DNA of 64,000 nucleotides from Amycolatopsis nivea. Its GTDB lineage: Bacteria > Actinomycetota > Actinomycetes > Mycobacteriales > Pseudonocardiaceae. The DNA is taken from assembly GCF_004522235.1 (NCBI RefSeq), contig NZ_SDLT01000020.1:267-64266 (forward strand), in the 5' to 3' direction. The notes under the pieces are model-generated. The model made no database searches, was not told the DNA's origin, and was given only the letters and a program-made list of their open reading frames with translations. The first letter of the stretch is position 1; the number at the start of each line of letters is the position of its first letter. A program made the position numbers and the translations under genes. Positions 24,874-34,530 of the stretch are shown here, in pieces.

Positions 24874-25001
24874 CGGTTCGGGGGTGCTTGTCAAGGCATC
24901 TTTCCCGCCTTGACAAGCACCCCCGAACCGTCAGCACAATCAAACTTCGGGGTGCCCCACGCAACCAACGGGCGCAATGTCGCCGCCAGGCGACGAGCCG
25001 A
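24874..25001. repeat. Dispersed hairpin element, copy 1 (after ROK gene)
   Basis: A perfect 23-bp inverted repeat (24874-24896 with 24908-24930) encloses an 11-base loop CATCTTTCCCG. A conserved tail follows (TCAGCACAATCAA, then GGGGTGCCCCACGCAACC) and ends with a second hairpin GTCGCC-GCCA-GGCGAC (24979-24994). Copies 2 (37155-37357) and 3 (45310-45511) keep the inner 13 bp and loop but differ in the outer pairs with compensating changes. It lies 22 bases beyond the stop of the minus-strand ROK gene. Possible terminator, 3'-UTR structure or REP-like element. Confidence 0.9.
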
Positions 25002-25023
25002 AGAGGACGAGCCGAAGAGGACG

Positions 25024-26193
25024 TCAAACCGTATCCAGAACCACCTCAAAAGCCACCTCAGCAGCCCCCAGCAGCTTCACATCCGCCCCCAAAGCCGAGC
25101 TCACGATCCGAGTCCCCCCAACAGCCCGAGACACCAAACTCCGCCCCCGAACCTCCTCGGCAACCGCCCGCATCACCGATTCCGGCAGCACAGTCAGCAA
25201 ATCCCCCAGCACCACCAGCTCCGGCCCCAGCAGGTTGACCACGTTGACCAGCCCCAACGTCAGCCATTCCGCATACTCAGCCAACCGGGAAGAAGCCGCG
25301 ACAGCATCCAGCCCCAGCTCCCGCAGCTCAACGAGAATCACCCCGCGCGGCGTGTCCTCCGGCAACCCCAGGGCCCGGCACAGCGCGGCCTCGCCGATCT
25401 CGGTCTCCCAGCATCCGCGGCTGCCGCAGTAACAAGCCCGCCCGCCAGGCCGGATCGCCATGTGCCCGATCTCGCCGACATACCCAGCGCCGCCGCGCAG
25501 CGAAGACCCCTGCGAAATCACCCCGCCGCCGACGCCGACGTCCGCGGACACGTACACCGAGTCCGAAGATCCCCGAGCCGCCCCGCGCAAATGCTCGGCA
25601 ACCGCGCCCAGTTCGGCGTCATTGGCCACCAGCACCGGAATTCGCAGCACCGCCGACAGCCGGTCCCCGAGCGCCACATCGGTCCACCGCAGGTTGGGCG
25701 CTTCGTGCACCAGCCCGTCGGCCCGTCGCACCACCCCGGGCACCGACACGCCGACCGCGATCGGTTCCACGCCGAGGTCGCTCGCCAGGACCCGGGTCGA
25801 CTCGATCACGTGCGTGATCACCTCGTCCGCGGTCCGCGTCCGGGTGTGCAGGTTCCAGCTGTTGCGCCCGAGGATCTGCCCGCCGAGCCCGACCAGCGCG
25901 ATCGCCACGTGTTCGACCTGCAAATCGACCGCGAGCACCACCGCGGCGTGCGGCTGCGGCAGGACCAGGAGCGAGGGGCGGCCCGCCCCTCGCCCTGGCC
26001 TCGGCACTTTTTCCTCGACCACGCCTGCCTCGGCGAGACCGTCGACGAGGGTCTTGATGGTGCTCCGGTTGAGCCCCAGTTCGGTGGCCAGGGCAGCCCG
26101 CGTACTGGGCCCGCCGACGTGCAGCAGGCGCAACAGAGTCGTGCGGTTGTGCCGGCGCACCTCGTCCGGGCGGGCGACGGGCGGGCTGCTCAC
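25024..26193 (-). CDS. ROK-family transcriptional regulator (XylR/NagC type)
   Basis: Regulator of 389 residues with an N-terminal winged helix (VRRHNRTTLLRLL, STRAALATELGLNRSTIKTLVDGL) and a C-terminal sugar-kinase-like ROK domain with the zinc site CYCGSRGCWE. It lies at the end of the sugar ABC operon, 22 bases after the permease stop, so it probably senses the transported sugar. The palindrome at 29736-29758 is its likely operator. GTG at 26193 follows GGGAAG. Sugar identity unknown. Confidence 0.9.
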   Translation of the reverse strand: MSSPPVARPDEVRRHNRTTLLRLLHVGGPSTRAALATELGLNRSTIKTLVDGLAEAGVVEEKVPRPGRGAGRPSLLVLPQPHAAVVLAVDLQVEHVAIALVGLGGQILGRNSWNLHTRTRTADEVITHVIESTRVLASDLGVEPIAVGVSVPGVVRRADGLVHEAPNLRWTDVALGDRLSAVLRIPVLVANDAELGAVAEHLRGAARGSSDSVYVSADVGVGGGVISQGSSLRGGAGYVGEIGHMAIRPGGRACYCGSRGCWETEIGEAALCRALGLPEDTPRGVILVELRELGLDAVAASSRLAEYAEWLTLGLVNVVNLLGPELVVLGDLLTVLPESVMRAVAEEVRGRSLVSRAVGGTRIVSSALGADVKLLGAAEVAFEVVLDTV

Positions 26194-26215
26194 CGGATCA
26201 TCTTCCCATCTGCCC

Positions 26216-27649
26216 TCAGCGTGCTGACGCCTCAGCCCGCCGTCGCGACAACGCGTCCACCGAAGCGGCCAGCAGCAGCACCAGGCCGGTGATGATGTTG
26301 ACCACCGCGGCCTTCTGCTGAAGCAGGCCGAGACCGTTGTTCACGATCGCCAGCACCGCGCCGCCGATCACCGCGTCCATGATCCGGCCCTTGCCGCCGA
26401 ACAGCGAGGTGCCGCCGATGACCGCCGCGCCGACCGCGAACAGCAGGGTGTTCAGACCGCCGGACTGGCCGCTGACCGAACCGACCTTCGACGAGTACAC
26501 GATCGCGCCGATCGCCGCGAACGACGAGCTGATCACGAACACGCTGGTGCGCAGCTTCGGCACGTTGATGCCGGCGCGGCGCGCGGCTTCCTTGTTGCCG
26601 CCCACCGCGTACAGGTGCCGGCCGTACTTCGTGCGGTTGAGCACGTAGGTGCCCGCCACCAGCAGGACCAGGACGATTGGCACCACGTACGGCACGCCCG
26701 CGATCACGACGAGGTCGTTCGACGCGCGGTTGATGGTGAGCAGATAGGTCGCGACCGCGGCGACGACCGCGATGGCGCCGACCTTCGCCAGCACGATCGG
26801 CGTCGGCTGGACCACCAGCCCGCGCTTCAGCCGCGAGAAGTGCTGCCCGAGCGCGAGCACCGCGTATCCGCCTGCCGCGACCACGAAAAGCACCCAGCTG
26901 CCGACGATCGAGAGGTTGCCGTTGGCGACCGCGTTGAGCGTGTCGCTCGTGCTGATCGGCAGCGTGCCGCCTTCGCCGACGAACTGCAGGATCACGCCCT
27001 GCCAGACGATGAACAGCGCCAGCGTGACGACGAACGACGGCATGCCGATCTTCGACACCAGGAACCCGGTGATGCAGCCGATCGCGGTGCCGGTGCAGAC
27101 CGCGATGAGCATTTCGACCCACGCGTTGACCGGCGCGCCGACCATGATCACCACGATGCCGACCAGCGAAACCGCCGCCCCGGCCCAGATCTTCTGCAGC
27201 AGCGCCAGCACCACCGCGAGCACGAGCACCGCGATGAACGTGATGAAGACGCCGGTTCCCATGGAGCCCAGCAGGTTTCCATTGTGGACATAGTGCAGCG
27301 CCATCAGCGACGCGCAGACGCCGGACGCGGTGCCCGCGGACAGGTCGATCTCGCCCAGCAGCAGCACGAACACGATGCCCATCGCGATGATGGTCTGGCC
27401 CGCGCCCTGCTCGAGCAGGTTGGCGATGTTCTGCAGGGTGAAGAAGTCGCCGGACAGCGCGCTGAACAGGACGGCGAGCACGATCACGCCGAGCACGGCG
27501 GGAATCGAGCCGAGCTGCCCGTCCTTCATCCGCGCGAAGTAGTCCTTGATCGCCTCGCCGGTGGACAGCGAGGTCGTGTCGATGCCGAAGTCGGCGATCG
27601 CCCCGGAGGGCGCGTCCGGCGTCTGCGGCTTCTCGGAAGTTTCGGTCAT
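26216..27649 (-). CDS. Sugar ABC transporter permease (XylH/RbsC type)
   Basis: Permease of 477 residues with more than ten hydrophobic helices and motifs of the branched sugar permease family (GQTIIAMGIVFVLLLGEIDLSAGT, KIGMPSFVVTLAL, AVGGNKEAARRAGI, GGTSLFGGKGR). ATG at 27649 is used; GTG at 27670 overlaps the upstream ATPase stop as GTGA and is an equally coupled alternative adding seven residues. Works with the ATPase and binding protein encoded upstream. Confidence 0.9.
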   Translation of the reverse strand: MTETSEKPQTPDAPSGAIADFGIDTTSLSTGEAIKDYFARMKDGQLGSIPAVLGVIVLAVLFSALSGDFFTLQNIANLLEQGAGQTIIAMGIVFVLLLGEIDLSAGTASGVCASLMALHYVHNGNLLGSMGTGVFITFIAVLVLAVVLALLQKIWAGAAVSLVGIVVIMVGAPVNAWVEMLIAVCTGTAIGCITGFLVSKIGMPSFVVTLALFIVWQGVILQFVGEGGTLPISTSDTLNAVANGNLSIVGSWVLFVVAAGGYAVLALGQHFSRLKRGLVVQPTPIVLAKVGAIAVVAAVATYLLTINRASNDLVVIAGVPYVVPIVLVLLVAGTYVLNRTKYGRHLYAVGGNKEAARRAGINVPKLRTSVFVISSSFAAIGAIVYSSKVGSVSGQSGGLNTLLFAVGAAVIGGTSLFGGKGRIMDAVIGGAVLAIVNNGLGLLQQKAAVVNIITGLVLLLAASVDALSRRRAEASAR

Positions 27650-27666
27650 GGCGGGTTCTTTCTCGC

Positions 27667-28440
27667 TCACAGCGCGACAGCTTCGGGACGGGCCAGGCCG
27701 AGATCGCCCGATCGGCCCGCGGTGATGAGTTCGACGACCTGGCTGTGCGTCACGTCGCCGGTCTGCACCTCCGCGACCAGCCGGCCGAGGTACAGCACCG
27801 CGATCCGGTCCGCGACCTCGAACACGTCGGCCATGTTGTGGCTGATCAGCACCACGCCGAGGCCCTGTTCGGCCAGCCGGCGCACCAGATCGAGCACCTG
27901 CTTGGTCTGCGCGACGCCGAGCGCCGCGGTCGGTTCGTCGAGGATGACGACTTTGCTGTTCCACAGCACGGATTTCGCGATCGCGACCGTCTGGCGCTGA
28001 CCGCCCGACAGCGAGGAAACCGGGGTGCGGACGGATTTCACCGTGCGCACGCCGAGCGACGCCAGCGTCTCGCGCGCGGCCTTCTCCATGCTGGCCTCGT
28101 CGAGCAGCCAGCTGCTGCCGCGCTCGCGGCCGAGGAACATGTTCTGCACGATGTCGAGGTTGTCGGCGAGGGCGAGGTCCTGGTAGACGACCTCGATGCC
28201 GAGTTCGGCGGCGTCCTTGGGGCCGCGGATGTGCGCGTCCGCGCCGTTGAACCGCACGGCTCCGGTGTCGTACGGGTGGATGCCCGCGATGCATTTGACC
28301 AAAGTGGACTTGCCGGCCCCGTTGTCGCCGACGAGCGCGGTCACTTCGCCCGCCCGCACGGCGAAGTCCACGTCGTGCAGGACGTGGACCGGGCCGAAGC
28401 TCTTGTTCAGGCCGGTGATGTCGAGAATGGGCTCGCTCAT
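27667..28440 (-). CDS. Sugar ABC transporter ATP-binding protein (single domain)
   Basis: ATPase of 257 residues with Walker A GDNGAGKST, signature LSGGQRQ, Walker B VVILDEPTAALG and the switch His in LISHNMADV. It is a single nucleotide-binding domain, unlike the double RbsA/XylG proteins, so it should act as a homodimer (FrcA-like). It ends in GTGA, overlapping a possible permease start. Energises sugar uptake. Confidence 0.9.
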   Translation of the reverse strand: MSEPILDITGLNKSFGPVHVLHDVDFAVRAGEVTALVGDNGAGKSTLVKCIAGIHPYDTGAVRFNGADAHIRGPKDAAELGIEVVYQDLALADNLDIVQNMFLGRERGSSWLLDEASMEKAARETLASLGVRTVKSVRTPVSSLSGGQRQTVAIAKSVLWNSKVVILDEPTAALGVAQTKQVLDLVRRLAEQGLGVVLISHNMADVFEVADRIAVLYLGRLVAEVQTGDVTHSQVVELITAGRSGDLGLARPEAVAL

Positions 28441-28535
28441 GGGATTCGCTTGTCTCTCGCGTGGATACCGGGCCGGGACGCGCGTCGGGGGAACGCGTCC
28501 CGGCCCGGCTGCTCTGGCGGGGAGTTACTGCTGCG

Positions 28536-29672
28536 TCAGGAGATGCCGTTTTCGGTGCACTTGGCGGCGAGGTCGCCGGTGCAGATGTCGGACGCCTTGA
28601 CGTAGCCCTGCTGGACGACGGTCTTGATGTCCTTGATCGTGATCAGCTGCGGCTGCAGCAGCACCGACTTCAGGTCGCGGTTGTTCTTCGGGTCGTGCAG
28701 CTTGCCGGTGGCGATCGCGTCGGCGGCGGCCTTGTCGCCCTTGGCCAGCGCGGCGGCCAGCTTCGCGGTGTTCTCGGCCTCTTCCTTGATCGGCTTGAAG
28801 ATCGTCAGCGTCTGGTCGCCGCGCAGGATCGCCTGCAGACCGGCCGCGGTCGCGTCCTGGCCGGTGACCGGGACCTTCCCGTTGAGGCCGTTCTTCTTCA
28901 GCACGGTGATCACCGCGCCCGCCAGCTCGTCGTTCGCCGCGACGACGCCGTCGACCTTGCCGCCGACGCGGGTGAAGATCTGCTCGAACGTCGTGCCGCC
29001 GACCTGGGCGTCCCAGTTGTCGATGGGCTGCTTCTGCACGAGGTTCAGCGCCTTGGACTCGTACAGCGGCTTGAGGACCTTGTCGTGGCCGTTGGCGAAC
29101 AGGGTCGCGTTGTTGTCCGTCGGCGCGCCCTCGATCTGGACGACGTTGGCTCCCGGCTTGCTCTTCAGCGCGTCCGCGAGGCCCTGCGCCTGGATTTCGC
29201 CGACCTTCTCGTTGTCGAACGAGACGTAGTAGTCGGCCGAACCGCCGAGGCTCGGGCGGTCGTAGTCGATGACCGGGATGCCGGCGTTCTTGGCCTTGGC
29301 CTCGATCGCCGCGCCGACCGCGGGGTCGGACGGGGCGATGACCAGCACCTTGACGCCCGAGCTGATGAAGCCGTCGGCGAGGGTGGAGAACTTCTGGTTG
29401 TCGCCCTGGGCGTTCTGGATGTCGGCGCTGAAGCCCTGCGCGGAGAGCGCGGCCTGCAGCATCGGCTTGTCGAAGGCTTCCCAGCGGGCCGAAGTGGCGG
29501 TCTCCGGCAGGATCACGCCGACCTTGCCGTTGGCGCCGCCGCCTGCCGGGGCGGAGGCGGAGCTCTTGCTGTCCCCCGAGTTGCCGGAGCCCGCGTTGTT
29601 GGCGCCGCACGCCGAAAGCGCCAGGCCGGCGCTCACCGTCGCGGCGAGGAGGGTAAGTGTTCTGGTGCGCAT
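28536..29672 (-). CDS. Sugar ABC transporter substrate-binding lipoprotein
   Basis: Periplasmic-binding-protein-like type 1 fold, 378 residues, with lipoprotein signal MRTRTLTLLAATVSAGLALSAC (Cys22) and a Ser/Gly linker. Motifs such as VLVIAPSDPAVGAAIEAKAKNAGIPVIDYDRP and DGVVAANDELAGAVI fit xylose/ribose-type binding proteins (XylF). ATG at 29672 has GGAGAAGGAA upstream. First gene of the operon, with a 95-base gap before the ATPase that could allow higher expression of the binding protein. Confidence 0.9.
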   Translation of the reverse strand: MRTRTLTLLAATVSAGLALSACGANNAGSGNSGDSKSSASAPAGGGANGKVGVILPETATSARWEAFDKPMLQAALSAQGFSADIQNAQGDNQKFSTLADGFISSGVKVLVIAPSDPAVGAAIEAKAKNAGIPVIDYDRPSLGGSADYYVSFDNEKVGEIQAQGLADALKSKPGANVVQIEGAPTDNNATLFANGHDKVLKPLYESKALNLVQKQPIDNWDAQVGGTTFEQIFTRVGGKVDGVVAANDELAGAVITVLKKNGLNGKVPVTGQDATAAGLQAILRGDQTLTIFKPIKEEAENTAKLAAALAKGDKAAADAIATGKLHDPKNNRDLKSVLLQPQLITIKDIKTVVQQGYVKASDICTGDLAAKCTENGIS

Positions 29673-29735
29673 CCTCGTTCCTTCTCCGATCATGCTCGCG
29701 GGGTGATCGGGAGGGGTCCCCGTGCACCGTCGCAG

Positions 29736-29758
29736 ATATGTTGTGGCCGACAACATAT
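29736..29758. promoter_or_regulatory. Probable ROK-repressor operator upstream of sugar ABC operon
   Basis: Perfect 9-bp inverted repeat ATATGTTGT-GGCCG-ACAACATAT, AT-rich against a GC-rich background, 64-86 bases before the binding-protein ATG. Its form suits a dimeric winged-helix repressor, and the operon encodes a ROK regulator. A direct repeat TTGTCCGGTC (29893-29912) lies further upstream. The rest of 29673-30021 holds no gene. Confidence 0.8.
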
Positions 29759-30021
29759 GCCGCGGAGCGGCTCTGCGGAAGATGGCGGGATCGAGTAACC
29801 GACACCAAATGGACACGGTTCGGCAACGCAGCCCTCATCAAGGGCTTGCGCTGACTGAGTGATCCCTGCCACGCACCGAGCGTAACGAGAACTTGTCCGG
29901 TCTTGTCCGGTCCACAGGGCAGGGGTGCCCGTTCAGGCGCCCGGATCGAACCGGACGAACCGTTCTACCTGGGGAAGGGGCGCACGGACCCGCCGTGCGC
30001 CCCGCTGTTTCGCCCGGAGAA

Positions 30022-31779
30022 CTACCAGGAGCGCAGCGTGACGATGCGCTCTTCGAGCTGCTCCACCGTCGCCATCGCGGTGGGCGGGCCGCCGCACTGG
30101 CGGCGCAGTTCGTTGTGGATCGCGCCGTGCGGCTTCTTCGTGCGGTGGTGGTACACGCCGACCAGCGCGTTGAGCTCCTTGCGCAGCGCGCCGAGCCGTT
30201 CGCTCACCGACTGCGACCGGACCGGCGGCGCGGCCGGCTGCTCGTCCTTCGGCTTGCGCCGCTTCTCGTCGGAGATCTGCTCTTCCTGCCGCTTGCGCAG
30301 CAGCGCGCGGACCTGGTCCGGCTCCAGCAGCCCGGGGAGGCCGAGGTACTCCTGCTCCTCGTCGGAACCGGAGAAGACCGCGGTGCCGAACGAGTTGCCG
30401 TCGTAGATGACCTGGTCGAGCTCGGCGGAGGCGTGCAGCGAGGTGAACGCCTTCTCCTCCTCGCCCGGTTCGTCCTCGGTGCGGTTGGCCTGGGCGAGCA
30501 GTTCGTCGTCCCAGCCTTCCTTCTCCCGGTGCGGTTTGCCGAGCACGTGGTCGCGCTGCGCTTCCAGCTCGCTGGCCAGTTCCAGCAGCACCGGCACGCT
30601 CGGCAGGAAGATGCTCGCCGTCTCGCCTTTTTTCCGGGCCCGCACGTAGCGGCCGATGGCCTGTGCGAAGAACAGCGGGGTGGACGCGCTGGTCGCGTAC
30701 ACGCCGACGGCCAGCCGCGGGACGTCGACGCCTTCGGACACCATCCGGACCGCGACGATCCAGCGTTCCTTGGTCTCGGAGAACTCCTTGATCCGCCCGG
30801 ACGCCTTCGGGTCGTCGGACAGCACCAGCGTCGGCGTTTCGCCGCAGATCCGCTCCAGGATCTTGGCGTAGGCGCGCGCGGTTTCCTGGTCGGTGGCGAT
30901 CACCAGGCCGCCCGCGTCCGGGATTCCTTGCCGTACCTGGCTGAGCCGCGTGTCGGCGGCCTGCAGCACCGCCGGGATCCACTCGCCCGCCGGATCGAGT
31001 GCCGTGCGCCAAGCGCGCGCGTTCTGCTCCGCGGTGAGCGGCTCGCCGAGCCGCGCGGTGAACTCCTCGCCCGCGCTGGTGCGCCACGACGCCTCGCCGG
31101 AGTAGGCGAGGAAGACGACCGGCCGGACCACGCCGTCGGCGAGGGCGTCGGAGTAGCCGTAGGAGTGATCGGCCTTGCTGCGCTGGAACCCGCCGCCGTC
31201 CGGTTCGTAGGTGACGAACGGGATCGGCGAGTCGTCGCTGCGGAACGGCGTCCCGGTGAGCGCGAGCCTGCGCACCGCGGGCGTGAACGCCTCGCTGGTC
31301 GCGTCGCCCCAGGACTTCGCGTCGCCCGCGTGGTGGATCTCGTCGAGGATCACCAGGGTCTTGCGGTTCTCCGTGCGCACCCGGTGCAGCGTGGGGTGCG
31401 CGGCGACCTGCGCGTAGGTGACCGCGACGCCGCGGTAGTCCGACGACGTGACGCCGGTGGTGTTGCGGAAGTTCGAGTCGATCGGGATGCCCGCCGCCGC
31501 GGCCGAGGCCGCCCACTGGTGCTTCAGGTGCTCGGTCGGGGTGACGATCGTGACCGCCTCGACCGTGCGGTCCGACAGCAGTTCGGCGGCGATCCGGAGG
31601 CCGAAGACGGTCTTGCCCGCGCCCGGCGTCGCGACCGCGAGGAAGTCCTTCGGCTTGCTCGACAGGTACTTCGTGAGCGCTCGGCGCTGCCAGGCGCGCA
31701 GCGGGCGCGCGGTGGAGTCCGTCGCTGCGGGCGGCGCCCCGAGGACCGGCTGGGTCGTCTCGGACAAAACTCGGTTCAC
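30022..31779 (-). CDS. DEAD/DEAH-box superfamily 2 helicase
   Basis: Helicase of about 585 residues. Motif I is ATPGAGKT, motif II is VILDEIHH (a DExH type), motif III LTGTPFRSD, and motif VI QAIGRYVRARK. A charged linker and helical C-terminal region follow (QEEQISDEKRRKPKDEQ). It resembles bacterial XPB/Rad25-like or restriction-type helicases, but no nuclease domain is visible. Start is uncertain: GTG 31779 sits tight against GAGGAGGGG, and a downstream TTG at the VLSE position has better spacing. Role probably DNA or RNA remodelling. Confidence 0.87.
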   Translation of the reverse strand: MNRVLSETTQPVLGAPPAATDSTARPLRAWQRRALTKYLSSKPKDFLAVATPGAGKTVFGLRIAAELLSDRTVEAVTIVTPTEHLKHQWAASAAAAGIPIDSNFRNTTGVTSSDYRGVAVTYAQVAAHPTLHRVRTENRKTLVILDEIHHAGDAKSWGDATSEAFTPAVRRLALTGTPFRSDDSPIPFVTYEPDGGGFQRSKADHSYGYSDALADGVVRPVVFLAYSGEASWRTSAGEEFTARLGEPLTAEQNARAWRTALDPAGEWIPAVLQAADTRLSQVRQGIPDAGGLVIATDQETARAYAKILERICGETPTLVLSDDPKASGRIKEFSETKERWIVAVRMVSEGVDVPRLAVGVYATSASTPLFFAQAIGRYVRARKKGETASIFLPSVPVLLELASELEAQRDHVLGKPHREKEGWDDELLAQANRTEDEPGEEEKAFTSLHASAELDQVIYDGNSFGTAVFSGSDEEQEYLGLPGLLEPDQVRALLRKRQEEQISDEKRRKPKDEQPAAPPVRSQSVSERLGALRKELNALVGVYHHRTKKPHGAIHNELRRQCGGPPTAMATVEQLEERIVTLRSW

Positions 31780-31994
31780 CCCCTCCTCGGGCCGCTCCGC
31801 GCGGCCGTGACGTGCGAAAACCCCCACTGTGGCACCGGCTTCGCCGCCGGGCGCCGCGATGAGGGCACGTCGGCCAGCTTACCTTCCGAGTCCCCGGGCG
31901 CCCGCCACCGCCACGGGTGGTGTCCTCCGACACGCCCCCTCTCGGCGGGGGTGACGAGCCAAAACCGCGCGCATGGACCATGCTGGGACACACC

Positions 31995-33221
31995 ATGGGC
32001 GAGGTGACACCGGACGCCGGCGAGGCAGAGCCGGACGGCAAGGCAGTGCCGAAGAAGAGCGTGCCGGAGAAGACCGTGCGCAGGGGGCCGTGGCGGCTGC
32101 TCACCCGCACGCTCGCGAAAGCGTGGGACGGCAACATCTTCTCCGAGGCCGCCGAGGCGGCGTTCTGGCAGACGCTGTCGCTCCCGCCGCTGCTGCTCGG
32201 GCTGCTGGGCAGCGTCGGGTTCATCGGCGAGTGGTTCGGCCAGAACGTGGTCACCGCGGTGCACGACCGGATCATCACCTTCAGCCACACCATCTTCAGC
32301 GCCAACGCCGTGCAGGAGATCATCGAACCGACGGTGAACAGCATCCTCACCGTCGGCAAGGGCGAGATCGTGTCCGTGGGCTTCGTCATCTCGCTGTGGG
32401 CGGGTTCGTCGGCGATGTCGTCGTTCGTCGACGCCATCACCGTCGCGCACGACCAGTACGGCGTCCGCAACGAGGTGTGGCAGCGGATTTTCGCGCTGCT
32501 GCTGTACCTGTGCGCGCTGATCGGGCTCGTGATCGGGCTTCCGCTGCTGGCGATCGGGCCGGACCTGCTGCCGGAGTTCTTCCCGGTCGACTGGCGGCCG
32601 ACGGTCTCGTCCTGGGTCGGCACGCTCTACTACCCGGTGCTGGGCGTGATGATCGCGCTCGCGCTGACGACGCTGTACAAGCTCGCGCTGCCGCGCCGGC
32701 TGCCCTGGCACCGGGGGCTGCCGGGCGCGATGCTGGCCGGCGTGGTGTTCCTGGTGTCGAGCATCGGGCTGCGGATCTACCTGAACTGGATCACCAAGAC
32801 CGGCTACACCTACGGCGCGCTGGCCGCGCCGATCGCGTTCCTGCTGCTGATGTTCTTCATCGGCCTCGCGGTGGTCGGCGGCGCGTATTTCAACAGCGCG
32901 ATCCAGGAGCTCTGGCCCGCGAAGGCGACCCGGCGGCAGCGGCGCAAGTGGCGGCGGCTGGAGATGGAACGCGCGAACGAGCGGATGCGGGCCGAGGAGG
33001 GCCGCCGCCTGTGGGACCGCACGACGATGCCGTTGCGCCGGCCGAAACGGCACCCCGAAGACGACACCGCCGAGTCCGAGACCGGCCACGACGAGCCGAA
33101 CGGCGCCGAGGTGCAGCGCCCCGAATCGGAGACCGTGCAGCTCGCGCGGCCTGAGCGTGCCCCGGACCAGCGCGGCTCCGAGCCTTCTTCCGGCTCGGAA
33201 CCGCGCTCGCAGCAGGGCTGA
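31995..33221 (+). CDS. YihY/BrkB family membrane protein
   Basis: Membrane protein of 408 residues with a polar N-terminus, about six helices between roughly residues 60 and 320, and a long charged, Arg-rich then acidic C-terminal tail. Family marks include SEAAEAAFWQTLSLPPLLLGLLG and YTYGALAAPIAFLLLMFFIGL. YihY proteins were once called ribonuclease BN in error; their role is unresolved. ATG at 31995 has GGGA upstream; ATG 31980 is possible. Divergent from the helicase gene. Confidence 0.83.
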   Translation: MGEVTPDAGEAEPDGKAVPKKSVPEKTVRRGPWRLLTRTLAKAWDGNIFSEAAEAAFWQTLSLPPLLLGLLGSVGFIGEWFGQNVVTAVHDRIITFSHTIFSANAVQEIIEPTVNSILTVGKGEIVSVGFVISLWAGSSAMSSFVDAITVAHDQYGVRNEVWQRIFALLLYLCALIGLVIGLPLLAIGPDLLPEFFPVDWRPTVSSWVGTLYYPVLGVMIALALTTLYKLALPRRLPWHRGLPGAMLAGVVFLVSSIGLRIYLNWITKTGYTYGALAAPIAFLLLMFFIGLAVVGGAYFNSAIQELWPAKATRRQRRKWRRLEMERANERMRAEEGRRLWDRTTMPLRRPKRHPEDDTAESETGHDEPNGAEVQRPESETVQLARPERAPDQRGSEPSSGSEPRSQQG

Positions 33222-33223
33222 GG

Positions 33224-34075
33224 TCAGCCCTGGCGGAACCGCCACGTCTTGCTGTCGAAGGCGATGCAGACGCTCGGCGACATCACGACCACGCGCAGGG
33301 TGCCGCCGTCGCGTTCGTCGTAGTCGATGCCCTCGACCTCGAAGTTGCCGCCGCAGCCGCTTTCCAGCGGCAGCTGGCCGAGCGAGGTGACGTGCCCGGT
33401 GACATCGGAGCCGGAGACCGAACCGGAGAGATCGACCTGCAGCAGCGGTTTGGTGGTGCCGAAGAGGCTGCCGTCCGGGTCGTCGGAGGAGCACATGAGC
33501 CGGGTCGCGGAGACGAAATCGCAGCCCTGGACGTCGCGTACCTGGTGGTCGAGCCGGATCGCCGAGGCGTACGGCAGGTTCTGGCCGGGGTCGGTGGCCG
33601 CGACGCCGGGCATCGGGTAGACGAGCAGACGGTCCATCGTGCCCCATTCGCCGGACACGAGCCAGCGCGCGTCGGGCGACACCGCGGCGAACGAGTTGTT
33701 GTTGGCCTCCCACGATTCCAGCGCGTGCTGGTAGTCGGCGCGGGAGCCGTCCGGGGCTTCGACGCGGAAGAGCTTCGCGCCGCGGTCGTCGCGCTGATAG
33801 GGCTCGACGTACCAGCCCTTCGCCGACCCCGGGTCGCCGATGTGGTTCCAGCCCTTCGAGGCCAGACCCGGGTCGACGGTGCCGATGCCGGTGTAGCGGA
33901 TGCTGGTGCCGGACGAGCGCTCGACAGTGGCGAGGCCCTGGCTCTCGTCGAGCGGACGGGCCCGGTCCGAGCCGACGGTGGTCCATCCGGTCACCGCGTC
34001 CGCGGCGCCCGCCGCGACGGCGCTGAAGGCGGACATCAGGACGACGAGGGAAAGCACGATCCCGGTTGCGCGCAT
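33224..34075 (-). CDS. Secreted hypothetical protein
   Basis: Protein of 283 residues with a Sec signal peptide (MRATGIVLSLVVLMSAFSAVAAGAADA). The mature part is beta-rich, Gly/Ser/Asp-rich, with segments that resemble propeller blades (SPDARWLVSGEWGTMDRLLVYPM) and several Cys (GCDF, MCSS, GCGGNF, VCIAF) that may form disulfides. I do not recognise the family. ATG at 34075 with GGAG upstream. Its stop is 2 bases from the convergent YihY gene's stop. Confidence 0.78.
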   Translation of the reverse strand: MRATGIVLSLVVLMSAFSAVAAGAADAVTGWTTVGSDRARPLDESQGLATVERSSGTSIRYTGIGTVDPGLASKGWNHIGDPGSAKGWYVEPYQRDDRGAKLFRVEAPDGSRADYQHALESWEANNNSFAAVSPDARWLVSGEWGTMDRLLVYPMPGVAATDPGQNLPYASAIRLDHQVRDVQGCDFVSATRLMCSSDDPDGSLFGTTKPLLQVDLSGSVSGSDVTGHVTSLGQLPLESGCGGNFEVEGIDYDERDGGTLRVVVMSPSVCIAFDSKTWRFRQG

Positions 34076-34203
34076 GCGGGGACACTCCTGCGGGGAGGCG
34101 ACTGGCCGGACTGCAGGTCTACCAGTTCCTCCCCGGGTGCACAGCCACCGAGTGAAGGATTTTCACCTTTGTTCCCGCGCACCGGGACGCGCGGGAAGCG
34201 CGC

Positions 34204-34446
34204 TCAGTCGTCGCCGCCGGGACGGAGGCCCTCGTAGATCTTCTTGCACTTGGGGCAGACCGGGGACCCCGGCTTGGGCGACTTCGTCACCGGGAAGACC
34301 TCGCCGCAGAGCGCCACGACGTGCGTGCCCATGACCGCGCTCTCGGCGATCTTGTTCTTGCGCACGTAGTGGAACATCTTCGGCGAGTCGTCGTCGGTCG
34401 ACTCGGTGCTGTCGGTCTCCGGCTTGGTCAGCGTTTCGGTGCTCAC
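34204..34446 (-). CDS. DUF3039 family protein
   Basis: Protein of 80 residues with an acidic N-terminus and a domain holding CGEVF and CPKCKKIYE, likely a small zinc-binding fold. DUF3039 is conserved across actinobacteria without known function. GTG at 34446 opens MSTETLTKPE; the ribosome site is weak. Divergent from the HD-domain gene. Confidence 0.85.
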   Translation of the reverse strand: MSTETLTKPETDSTESTDDDSPKMFHYVRKNKIAESAVMGTHVVALCGEVFPVTKSPKPGSPVCPKCKKIYEGLRPGGDD

Positions 34447-34530
34447 CCCACCATCATGCCTCAGCACCGCGCCCGCGGTAATGCCCGGCTAGGCTCGCCT
34501 GACCTGCCAAGGGACCCCTCAGGAGCCCGG

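Noticed and set aside
24312..25238. Long open frames over the repeat region, giving His/Pro-rich repeated peptides
   Set aside because: They exist because the 30-bp unit is a multiple of three; no ribosome site, low complexity, and the same DNA is open in several frames on both strands.
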